DNA of 64,000 nucleotides. Origin: Aphrophora alni (lineage: Eukaryota > Arthropoda > Insecta > Hemiptera > Aphrophoridae). This document shows, one piece after another, positions 11,041 to 20,536 of the stretch. The position numbers and the translations under genes were made by a program. Each line of letters begins with the position of its first letter. The stretch's first letter is position 1. Location: the NCBI GenBank assembly GCA_963513935.1, contig OY740772.1:105609989-105673988 (forward strand), given 5' to 3'. Under the pieces are notes generated by a model. The model was not told the DNA's origin, ran no database searches, and worked only from the letters and a program-made list of their open reading frames with translations.

Positions 11041-11285
11041 ATTCTACACTCGCTACGCTCGTGTCGATGACTTGGCCCTAGATTTCTTAGCTACAAGAAT
11101 ATCACTTAATTTGGGAAGTACAGCTTCGAAATCAATTTTTGACAATAACTTTACTGTTAGAGAAGTAAGGTCACTACCCTTATATACAAAATTGAAATAT
11201 GTAATTTCAATCTAATTTGGTGGTATACGTTGAATAACACACGAGATATGAGCAAAAAACTGTATAAATTGGCAGCCATTTTGAC
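11041..11285. repeat. Dispersed repeat, copy 1 (other copy at 27241-27473)
   Basis: Shared landmarks in opposite orientation with 27241-27473 include CGCTACGCTCGTGTC, GGCCCTAGAT, GAATATCAC, ATTGAAATATG and CGAGATATGAGCAAAAA. The two copies are clearly related but diverged. No coding capacity; probably a non-autonomous transposon. Confidence 0.65.
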
Positions 11286-11338
11286 TTATTTAATTCGGTT
11301 TTTTATAATCGTCAATATATATAAAAATAAAAACGCAG

Positions 11339-12194
11339 TTACTGATCACGAAAGCTCTGGGATCCAAGATGCATAGATTTATGAAATTTTTAACATGGTT
11401 CGAGGTAGGTCTGTAAACGCGTACTAAGAAAGTCTTTTGAAAATGTTCCACTCCAAGGGTGTTTATTACCACTAAAACAAGTATCATATATTTGTTATTT
11501 GTGGGTCGACGTACTAAATCATATTTTGATCAAAAATAATAAAATGATATTTTTTATCCAGCCATTTGTTATGACCGTGTTGATCACCAGCGCCTTCCCC
11601 CTTACATTACTTAAAGGTACGATGAGTTGCCTACCTTCGAGTGTAAGGCGCTTCGTTGACGGGTATTCAATAAGACAAGGTTTATTCCCACCATTTTTCA
11701 ATCAGTTTCAAGCCTAACGACTGTGTAGAGGGAAAGTAGTAATTTGTGTTTCATTCTGTGGGCGGTTTTATGGGAATTTGGCCTAACTAAATGATTGGGT
11801 AGTGGTTTTTTTTGGGAATGGTCGGACGATCCTTTGGGGGTTTTGGACCTTCCACTACTTAATTATCTATATACAGTATATAAAAGTCAAAACCCACGTA
11901 CTGATCACGAAATCTGTGAATCCAAGATGCCTAGAGTTACGTATATTTTAACATGGTTTGGGGTAGTTCTGTAGACGCGTACTAAGAAAGGATTTTGAAA
12001 ATGTTCCACTTCAAGGGTATTTTTATCCCTAAAGCATATCTCTGGATCCAAGAAGCCTAGAGCTATGAATTTTTTAACATACTTTGGGGTAGGTCTTCAG
12101 TCGCGTACTAAGAAAGGGTTTTGAAAATGTTCCACTCCAAGGATGTTTTTTACTCCTAAAACAAGTGTCATATCTTTGTTTTTTGTAGGTAGAT
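11339..12194. repeat. Degenerate ~145-bp repeat, three copies
   Basis: Copies lie at about 11339-11496, 11899-12044 and 12041-12194; the last two are in tandem. Shared words include ATCCAAGATGC, TTTTAACATGGTT, CGCGTACTAAGAAAG and TTGAAAATGTTCCAC. About 400 bp of unrelated DNA separates the first copy from the other two. No protein family was recognised. Confidence 0.75.
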
Positions 12195-12804
12195 TTTGAT
12201 AAAAATCGGTTTGTTGCTGTATTTGGGGATAATTTATTTCCATTGTGCCACCATTAGGGTTGTGCTAAAAATATTATTTCTTTATAAAACTCTCTCAGCT
12301 GTTCCCAGATGAAACTGAAGCCATCAGCTAGTCTTATATTTGATCACACTATAAGTTTTCTATACTAAATTTCATGTTACTATCTTTTTTCGTGGCCTAT
12401 AACGTGCTTATGTACGGACGGACAGCATGTGTAAATCCACTAATTCGGTTTCCTAAGGTCATGAAACTTACCGATCATACAAACATTAGAGGTATAAATT
12501 TCTAACGATTACCAAATTTGTAATTTGTATACTGGGTAAATAACAAGTTTTTTTTTTAATTTTAGCACTCTTGCAGAATTATACAGATCATACAGAAATA
12601 ATTGTTCTTAGTTAATTATTTTTCTACACTTCCATAAATTTGATTTCAAAGTATTCATATAATACAGTTGTTGGGCACAGCCTACGAAGAAACTAAAATG
12701 TACGATTTGAATATGTATTAGAATTTCTCCTGTGTATTTTCCTTAATCTACGCACATATAAGTTGTATTTGGTAAAAAAAAAATTAATTTAGGGGTGAAT
12801 AATT
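12195..12804. other. Non-coding stretch downstream of the GNAT gene
   Basis: No supported gene. It contains a phrase around ACGTGCTTATGTACGGACGGACAG of the kind often seen in insect dispersed repeats, but no boundaries were found. Confidence 0.4.
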
Positions 12805-12810
12805 TTTATT
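12805..12810 (-). terminator. Poly(A) signal AATAAA of the GNAT gene
   Basis: The minus strand reads AATAAA 20 bases past the stop codon at 12831-12833. This would give a very short 3' UTR; sites further downstream are possible. Confidence 0.45.
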
Positions 12811-12830
12811 AATATTACTACAGCCTGAAA

Positions 12831-13205
12831 TTAGTTATTATTTTTAATTATTTTTTCCATAAATTTAATATTCAATTCTGCTATTCTTGGAAACATCATT
12901 TCCCCGTTCGTTTTGAAATCACCGTACTTATGGTCCACTACAGTTGTAAACCCTGCTTTTGAAGCCAATTTCTGAGAGGCGGCACCTGTGAAAACTGTTC
13001 CTGTCAACGTGATGTTCATCTTTAAACAAATATCGTCTCTCGCCAGTAATAATTCGTAGCCAACATTATCCTTTTGGTATACCGGACTGACAGACAATCC
13101 CATCCCTTTCAAGCAACAACTGATGTTGTGGCGATTGAAAACATCGCTTTCTTGGTCCACTGTTTCTAAAGCGGTAAACACTTTGTAAGCTGGTTTACCT
13201 AATAC
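12831..13205 (-). CDS. GNAT-family N-acetyltransferase, exon 3 (terminal)
   Basis: The last coding exon is 125 codons including the TAA at 12831-12833. The acceptor is TTTTCGTCCAG|GTA (AG at 13206-13207), phase 0, matching the donor of exon 2. It encodes the C-terminal half of a GCN5-related fold of the insect arylalkylamine N-acetyltransferase (aaNAT)-like group. The acetyl-CoA loop region reads GLSVSPVYQKDNVGYELLLA, followed by LTGTVFTGAASQKLASKAGF, the typical helix and strand after motif A in insect aaNAT-like proteins. The family transfers acetyl from acetyl-CoA to amines such as dopamine, serotonin or tyramine; the substrate here cannot be told. The loop departs from the usual Q/R-x-x-G-x-G/A pattern (Q-K-D-N-V-G), so activity is uncertain. 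Together with exons 1 and 2 it makes about 250 residues, a normal length. Confidence 0.82.
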   Translation of the reverse strand, partial: VLGKPAYKVFTALETVDQESDVFNRHNISCCLKGMGLSVSPVYQKDNVGYELLLARDDICLKMNITLTGTVFTGAASQKLASKAGFTTVVDHKYGDFKTNGEMMFPRIAELNIKFMEKIIKNNN

Positions 13206-13911
13206 CTGGACGAAAACATAATATAGTGAAAACATTATTACACAATTAATGTTCGAAATTATGATTTATAAGATTGCTAGCATTTATTTTTGTCAAAGCA
13301 AATGTGTAACATAAAATAATAAAATAGATAATCGGGAAATAGGGGGAGGGGTGGATATATTGATAAGTAATGGTCATGTTAAACAAACAGAAACATTAAC
13401 TAAGTTTAAACATATTATTCAGTAGGCCTACACCTATGGTAAATATTGCTCTCTAGTTACCTTTTCAGTCACGAATTGTTTATGAAATAGTTGTTGAAAA
13501 ATTTTAAACTTGGTACAGTTGCTGAGCTATTTTTGGTGATGTCGAAGCAAATTTACTACCTTCCTTATACTGTAAATGTTATTAATCTCCTATCTATAGG
13601 ACGCTGTGACTGGGGGACCTCAAAATCTTGATGCTTTTAATATTTTTTTAGTAAATAAATACACGAATTGTATCAACATGTATACAAATGTTGATAAATA
13701 GTATCTCTGTAGTAATTAAAATAAGAAAATTCCAAAAGATATATTTTATTAAACATTTTTAATTTGTTTTATAAAATTATTTCTACATACTTGAGATATA
13801 CTAATTACTTGTGGGCAATATTTTTCTATAAATACCAATAAATAGTTTTTCTCACCTACATTTTACGTTGAAAAATTATTTTGAAAAAAGTTACTAGAGA
13901 CACTATTTTAA

Positions 13912-14292
13912 CGTCCTAAATATAGGACATTGTGACTGGTACTTTGAGGTAAACTGGTCATATTTTATTAATTAAATTAACAAAAATAACAAGAAATTAC
14001 ATCCAGTTGAATAAAAATAGCTTTATTTTTACATAACTTGAAAGACTTTGTTATAAAATACATTATACTAGTCAACACAAGAGAAGGGTAGATTGGCCGT
14101 TCTTGACAAGTAAAGAATTGTACAATAAATATGTATAAGGTTAATTTCGCAAATCAATCTCAAACTGAATGAATTCTTTCAGTTTTGTCTAAGTAAATCA
14201 GCTGATTTCCATAAAATAAACTCATAGAACAACACTAAACAGAAGATGAAGCAATCTGTGATCGCCAGTCACAATGTTCTAAAAATAGGACG
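13912..14292. mobile_element. MITE-like element with 28-bp terminal inverted repeats
   Basis: The 28 bases at 13912-13939 (CGTCCTA...GTGACTGG) match the reverse complement of 14265-14292 at 24 of 28 positions. The 381 bp between contain no coding frame. The same terminal motif, TCCTAxxTATAGGAC...GTGACTGG, recurs at 13588-13613, and its palindromic part at 14731-14748, so it belongs to a family. A target-site duplication was not clear. Confidence 0.6.
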
Positions 14293-14518
14293 ATACTTTA
14301 TAAGATCATTATAGTTTGTGGTTTCTAACTATGTAATTGTAAAAATAGATTCTTTCTCCTATTAAAATAAATATATGAGTACATTTCATTTGACATTAGT
14401 TGAGGTATAAATTCAAAGAACTGTAAGGTTAGCGAAAATATATTTTTTTAAAACCTCACACTAAGCACCACTGCAGAAGTTAGGTTATATTTTATTTGGA
14501 TGTTTTTTCGCATAACTA

Positions 14519-14652
14519 TTAAACTAGTTTTAGATAGGCCAACAGAAAGAAAACCGAAAACATAGGTGGAGAGAAAGGGGAGTGACTAATCGTAAACAAG
14601 TTAAACGAGTTTTAGATAGGTCAATACAAAGAAAACCTTAAACATGGGTGGA
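14519..14652. repeat. ~52-bp duplication, 82-bp spacing
   Basis: Diverged copies at 14519-14570 and 14601-14652 share AGTTTTAGATAGG and AAAGAAAACC. They lie inside intron 2 of the GNAT gene. Confidence 0.7.
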
Positions 14653-14852
14653 TAACTCGTTCCTAGTTATCTCAAGAATAGAATATTAACATTGTAACAA
14701 TAGATACTATAATAAAAATTTGATTTGTAGCGTCCTAAATTAGGACAAAGCTAATCCAAAGGGTTTTAAAGTTACAATACAAAACTCATTACAGTAAAAA
14801 TTCCAACCTTATTTGAGTTAGATTAATTAAGTTAACATTTTAGTTTCAATAC

Positions 14853-15037
14853 CTGATCATGCTTTTCATCGTTTATTTCTGAAACCAAAAGGATGTTAAC
14901 TCCCGCTATTTTTAGTTTTTCTTTCCCTTCCACATCTTCTTCATCTTCAACTACAGCAACCAAAGACATTTTTTCCTTCAAAATATCACGCCAGACTTTC
15001 TTAATTTCTTCCAATGAAACTTTATCTTCCACAACAC
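14853..15037 (-). CDS. GNAT-family N-acetyltransferase, exon 2
   Basis: A 185-bp internal exon. The acceptor is ATAATATTAG|GT (AG at 15038-15039) and the donor is GATCAG|GTATTG. The first two bases complete a Gly codon split after exon 1 (G|GT), and the exon ends in phase 0, so the frame is continuous in both directions. It encodes a segment with EEIKKVWRDILKEKMSLVAV and KIAGVNILLVSEI, the strand-turn-strand preceding the acetyl-CoA motif in GNAT proteins. An acidic insert (VEDEEDVEGKEK) sits in the turn. Exact phase agreement at both junctions supports one gene rather than three chance frames. Confidence 0.8.
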
Positions 15038-15736
15038 CTAATATTATAGAGTAATAAGTATTCATTTAATAAATAAAGTAATCATATACAAAACACAAAT
15101 TAATATTTTAACTTTATAAAACATTAAATAAACAACTATGTCAGCAAACTTGTATAATTTATTTAAGCTTTCACAACACATTGCTGTATTATTATATTTC
15201 ATTATAAGCAAATAGGAAGGCAAGAGTAGTACGCCGTAGTAGTACGCCTAGAGTAGTATGCTTTTTTAGTTAACTTTTTTATATTTTATTTAACATTATG
15301 TTGGCAGTATTGACGTGTTTATTTTTTAAATATTTTTTTTTTAATTTAACGGTAATTATTACTTCCCCTATAACAATGGTAATAACCCAGAAAACGAAAT
15401 ATTAGTTTTGAATTGAAGTTCCTTGATATTTAAAAGGAATGATTTCTATTACATTTATTTATTTAGTCGGAAAAATATTGTGTTCATGACAGGTTTCCGA
15501 TGTTTTGTCTACAAGGAAGGTAAGCAGCTTTGGGTGTATTTTTTTAACTGTTCGTTAAATTATACTCTTTACAACTGTGATACATCAAGGTCAAGGTCAG
15601 ATTAGCGAGGACTCAAGTCCTCTATAATTGACAGCTTCTGTAGTGCAAAATGAATTGCAGTATCTATGATTTTTTCAAGTCCTTAAATGAGCGTAACTGT
15701 AGAAGAACCGCTGTACCAAGCGCTCTGTCACAGCAA

Positions 15737-16123
15737 GGTAAACTAGCACGGTCCCTATTGATTTCTTCAAGATCTGCCTCCTCCCTCAACGAACTTGAGG
15801 GTTAGGTTAGGTTAGGTTAGGTTAGGTTAGGTTAGGTTAGGTTGGGTTGGGTTAGGTTAGGTTAGGTTAGATTAGGTTAGGTTAGGTTAGGTTAGGTTAG
15901 GTTAGGTTAGGTTAGGTTAGGTTAGGTTAGGTTAGGTTAGGTTAGCGCTGGTACACTGCCGGGGATTTACTGGGTGATAACTTAACACGTCGCTATTGTT
16001 GTTATCATAGAATAGTCTGATAAACATTAAAAAATAAACTTGCTGCAGGTAAACGAGTTGGCAAACCCGCGCGGCTCCTGTTGGTTCCTTCAAGGTGAGG
16101 CTGTCTACCTCAAAAGACTTGAC
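15737..16123. repeat. Similar flanks on both sides of the telomere-like tract
   Basis: About 60-70 bp at 15737-15800 (GGTAAACTAGCACG...TCTTCAAG...CAACGAACTTGAG) resemble 16049-16123 (GGTAAACGAGTTGGC...CCTTCAAGG...AAAAGACTTGA) in direct orientation. The similarity is modest. It would fit a repeat family that carries the TTAGG tract between its copies. Confidence 0.35.
15799..15945. repeat. Interstitial telomere-type repeat (TTAGG)n
   Basis: About 29 pentamers of GGTTA/TTAGG with three variant units (two GTTGG, one ATTAG). This is the arthropod telomere motif, at an internal position inside an intron. It is the best single clue to an arthropod host. Confidence 0.95.
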
Positions 16124-17320
16124 TCGTGGCGGCTTGTAGACGTGATCTTATATGGTATCAATCGACAAAGTTTATCCAATAGTGTCGCTGAACGGACATG
16201 TAATGTAATGAGCTCTCTAGCAGGGCCTTCGTGTAGAGTCACTACTAATGATGTTAGTTTTGAAAATATTACTGAACATCGGTTTTGAAGACAATGATTT
16301 AGAGTTAGGTCATAAAAGGAATGTCTACTAGCAAGAAATAAGAAGGTTGATTTCACACAAATTATTTGCTTTATTGTGTCATTTAATTCGCTAAGGAATG
16401 TCTGCGTCAGCCGCGTATTTCTTTACCATAGGACCGATTTTAATTATTCAGGTGTCATATGAAACAGTTTTATCTGCAAATTTGGGTAACATTATTAATT
16501 TTCCTTGGAAACACCTATTTTGTAATACAGTTATCTTTTAAATAACTGTTTGTATCATTTGTCAGCATCGGAAACATCCTGAAGTACGTTGATATCTGAT
16601 AAGATATTGAATCAAATTTATTTTACCAATCACGCAATATTTCTATACACTATTTATTTGAAAATAAAAATGTAATGAAATTCAAAATAGAAAGGCAGAA
16701 TTTCTATGTTCGAATTACTCATCTGTGTTCCCTATTAATTCTCTTTGTGTAGTTACAATGTAACCCATTGTTGTAGACCTGATATAATGTCTCCAACAGA
16801 AACTGCCTAGAGCCATTGTTTATATCTCTTTGTTAACACATGTTAAAGACATATTGTTATGGTTAGTTATGGAGCTAGAATGTACGAACGTGATCTAAAC
16901 ATACATGTTTTTTTTTATTGTCATGTTTCAAAACATAGCTAAAATATTTCCCAAATTTAAAATGTCAGTAAAACCAATAAAAGAACTTTACTCTTGATCT
17001 CACAGTGTGCGTTGTTTGGAGGCAGGAAGTTTTAATTAAAATGATTTGAGTGTCCACTCAAGCGTACAAAACCAATGACAGATCGAAAACTATTTTAATT
17101 CGACTTTATTTTTGTGTTTGTTACGCCGTTACAGAGAAACGCTTCAACCAATCTTTATGAATTCAAGAATAAGGTTCTTTGAAATTAGAACAAAGTGAGT
17201 ACTAGCATTTTATTTTTTGTACGATTTGTTATTACTAGTACTCAAAGTACTAATGCTCGATTCCAAGGCATGGCCTCAGATGCACCGCCGGGAGTTTTAC
17301 ATATTAGAACGTGGTATAGC
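15946..17320. other. Intronic stretch without a supported gene
   Basis: Short frames exist on both strands around 16,040-16,356, but they overlap each other, resemble no family I know and have no splice context. The rest is A/T-rich. Confidence 0.5.
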
Positions 17321-17324
17321 GAAC

Positions 17325-17620
17325 AGTTACAAAAAAGCTATTACAAAAATGTTACCAAAAAACCTATCAAAAAAATGTAACCAGAAAAAAGCTACATGAA
17401 GAAATTAGCAGATAAAATGCTATCAGAAAAAAACTACCGGAAAAAACTACCAGAAAAAGCTAAAAAAGCTAACAAAAAGTTATAAGAAAAATTTAACAAA
17501 AAAAAAATCACAAAAAACTATCAGAAAAAACTACCAGAAAAAGCTGTCAGAAAAAGCTATCACAAAAAAAGGTACTTGAAAAAAGCTACCACGAAACATA
17601 TATGATAAAAAAGCTATCAA
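17325..17620. repeat. Degenerate short tandem repeat, ~12-bp (CTAYCAGAAAAA-like)
   Basis: Repeated words such as AGAAAAAGCTATCA, AACTACCAGAAAAAGCT and ACAAAAAGTTA recur with variable spacing over 300 bp. The plus strand is strongly A-rich. Confidence 0.75.
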
Positions 17621-17939
17621 ATAAAACTCGCTGTCAATTGATCCACATATTACTACTGCTAATAGTGGCAAAGACTGAAACTGCTTTCTTGGATGGACTG
17701 GCTGTTCTTGCACATTTCTATTTATTGACTCCATGATGATTGTAACTGTGCCCTCAGTTATAATTATAACTGTATATCTTATAGACCTCTTACAATAGGA
17801 TTAGATAAATTTTGAGTTGTGCTGTTGTTTTGATAAACTCTGTAGCTATTTAAGCTTTTTTTGTAATGAAACGTTAAAAAAAATCATCAAAATTAAACTT
17901 TAACACAATATGTTTACATATGCGTTTATTAGGCTATAT

Positions 17940-18360
17940 CAGTCACGTTTCGAAGACAATGTCCCCCATCTTCAGTAGTGCATGAGCTACAATAATCTAA
18001 CTACTGTTATGATGTTAGGGTTAGTTTAGGATTTAAAATTAAGTTAGATTATAACAGATAAAAATTCTAAGTCCAATCTATAAACACCAAAGCATAAACA
18101 ATCATTACGACAGAGTAAAAAAGTTAACTAATTGCTTGGCTTGTAACCTACTAACACGTCATGAATGACCAGAACGATAAGCCAAGATTGGTAGAAAACC
18201 GACAGTTAGTTATCGACAGACAGAGTTGGCATGAGGTTGCCGGGAGATCGGTTGGTAACAGACGAGACAGGACCAGTGGAAGAATCTGCCGGAACATGAA
18301 CAGGGTTCTGTCACGGGATAAGATAGCTAATTGAAGAGAATTCTATACTAGGGATCCGCA
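17940..18360 (-). mobile_element. Possible retroelement remnant with hammerhead-like core
   Basis: The minus strand carries CTGAAGA (17975-17969), then a G/C-containing segment able to form a short stem (GGGGAC-ATT-GTCTTC, with wobbles), then GAAAC (17951-17947). This order, CUGANGA-stem II-GAAA, is the hammerhead core and resembles the motifs of Penelope-like elements. Helices I and III were not convincing. The adjoining stretch to about 18,360 has more G/C than its surroundings and could belong to the same insertion. Confidence 0.35.
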
Positions 18361-18397
18361 ATAGGAAGGTGTAAGGCAAATCAATAAATTCTTAGAA

Positions 18398-18400
<3 letters not shown>

Positions 18401-18444
<44 letters not shown>
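18401..18444. repeat. (AT)22 microsatellite
   Basis: An uninterrupted run of 22 AT units. Confidence 0.97.
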
Positions 18445-18446
<2 letters not shown>

Positions 18447-19995
18447 TTCTATCATAATCATTGGTATAACTCTAGAACGAAAGCTTATATATTTAACTTG
18501 TAAATTTAATTTCATGATGAATATTGATATAAGCGTATTACAAATAATTGTAATAATTTAAAGAAGTTTTACATGTATTGGAATCATTAATAATAATGAA
18601 CTAAATAAATTGTCAATACAAACATTTGAATCACTGATTGCCCAAATCATTTTCATTTCAAAAGAACCCGACTCCAGGAACTCTTTTGATTGTTCCCACT
18701 ATAACTTACAATATTATTAAAGAAATATTAGTTCAGTTGTTTACTAACGTTTACCAATTAATAAGTTGTTTTGTTTGTAATACTGCTTATTTTATTAAAT
18801 AAGATAAAACAACCATGAAAAGAATTACAGGTAGTTGGTTAGTTACAGCATAAAATGGCCTTGTTAATTACTGAAACCATTATATGTACTTTAATGACGG
18901 TACAATATCGCCTGTTATTGATTAATCATAACGGTGCAAAAATAATAACTGTAGCTGTCAGGTTTCAATAAGCAGGTTATGTATTGTTCCAATTAAAAAT
19001 TTATGTTTTAATTTTCTTTAGAAACACTAATCACGCTCTATTTTCAACATTTTACTAACCAAAAAAACGTTTTTTTAAACTGTTTAAAGTTCCTCTTTTA
19101 GGTTGTAAAACCTGTTTTCTTGGAACGTAAATGATCTATTATCTCTTATGTCATCTTGTATAATTATTGATTGATTAATGTAATTTTGCTGTTTGTTTTT
19201 CCTTAGTCAGTAATTATACCTTATTAGTATTAGATAATGGTATAAAATAATTTTGAAGACAAATAATGATTACCACTGGATTGAATATAAATATGAAAAC
19301 GACTTATCAATTTAGGACACTTTAGACTTATCAATATTTGGTTTTTGCTTTCTATGTAGGGACAACTGATGTTTGGTTGTTTTAATTTGAATTTTCTTTA
19401 TTCATTGTTTTTGTTTATGACAACTCAATATAGATTGTAATTAAAATATACAGAAGAAGTTCAATGTTTTAGATGTTAAAAATATTTTTCAACAATATAA
19501 GATAAATTCACCACATTTACAAAATTGAATTTGGAATAACTCAAATTTTTAAATGTAAAACCTCATCGAGTAAAACCTCGTTTTAAAGATATTGTTTAAT
19601 AGAAAGTCGCTGTTGTTAAAGTAGATGTAACGTTCTTACTACAATCCAAAATAGTGGCTAGTAAAATATTCAAAAGGTTATTTTTATGTTGGAATCTACC
19701 CTAAGGAAACAAAATTAATACAGCAAAAACTAGTAGTATTTTACAGACCATTGAACCACCGTCTTTATACCACTTTACGAAACGTAATTAATTAATATTA
19801 TATTCAATCACATCTTTAAACTCTCTCTATTTTTGTTGATGAACGCAAGGGTCCTTATATATGTTTATTTATATTTACATTTTAGTGTGTTTTATTATAA
19901 TTTATCTTTTTTTAACATCTTAGTTCATTAAGTAGATACAGAGCAAGATTTTTTAGTGTTTTATTCAAAGTTTTAGCCATAAGAAAAAAGTTGTA
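18445..19995. other. Intronic A/T-rich stretch, nothing recognised
   Basis: Stops in all frames and no repeat boundaries seen. Confidence 0.5.
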
Positions 19996-20172
19996 TACAG
20001 TGTGTTTCATGAAGAGTTCTCTATTTTTGAATTAATATGCCGGACATGTGGAACACTCTACAAACTTTTTCTACATATCTATGTAACATAACCGTAAAGT
20101 GTAATGTTTGTAGTGTTCCATATGTCCGACATATTAATCAAAAATAGTGACCTTCTCGTGGAACACACTGTA
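19996..20172. mobile_element. 177-bp palindromic MITE
   Basis: Begins TACAGTGTGTTTCATGA and ends, in reverse complement, TACAGTGTGTTCCACGA. The two arms (about 75 bp each) stay complementary through CTATTTTTGA-TTAATATG, GGACAT-TGGAACACT and ACAAAC, so the whole element can fold into one long hairpin. No coding capacity. A one-armed relative lies at 8524-8622. Flanking TA may be the target site, but this is not certain. Confidence 0.8.
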
Positions 20173-20536
20173 CATGAACAAGTTAATAGATTTTCTCGTA
20201 CATTTGATGGACTGAAGACCAGCTCATTACCCAGTATGCTGTTCTGACCATGTTCATCGACCCTGATCAATGGAGACATATTGGTTGCGTTAAAATTTCG
20301 AGTTGTAGGAGGCAAGTAATGGCCTAACCGTCTTGTGATTCAGAAAACCTATGTAACAAAACTAAAGAAATTTACCCTACTGAATCCCTTGATCTACCAA
20401 TACAGTTTATCATTTTCCACGACGCTCCAGATAGCAATTTTTAGGCAATAGATTTAAAAGATATTATTTTATTGTATTGTTTGATGATGCTGGGTAAGTA
20501 GCATGATGATGATCCATCAACTTCTTAAATTAAGTT
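20173..20536. other. Short non-coding stretch before the minisatellite
   Basis: No gene seen. An open stretch on the minus strand at 20079-20315 comes from the MITE and has no family resemblance. Confidence 0.5.

Larger units (their letters stand above)
13206..14852 (-). other. GNAT gene intron 2
   Basis: Begins GTATTG after CAG at 14853 and ends CAG before 13205. It holds a MITE-like element at 13912-14292, two further copies of its terminal motif, and an 82-bp-spaced duplication at 14519-14652. Confidence 0.75.

Noticed and set aside
16040..16356. Overlapping open frames on both strands near the telomere-type tract
   Set aside because: No family resemblance or splice context; they overlap each other and look like repeat-derived chance frames.
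17940..17985. Complete self-cleaving hammerhead ribozyme
   Set aside because: The core order is present, but helices I and III and a cleavage site could not be drawn convincingly; kept only as a finding.
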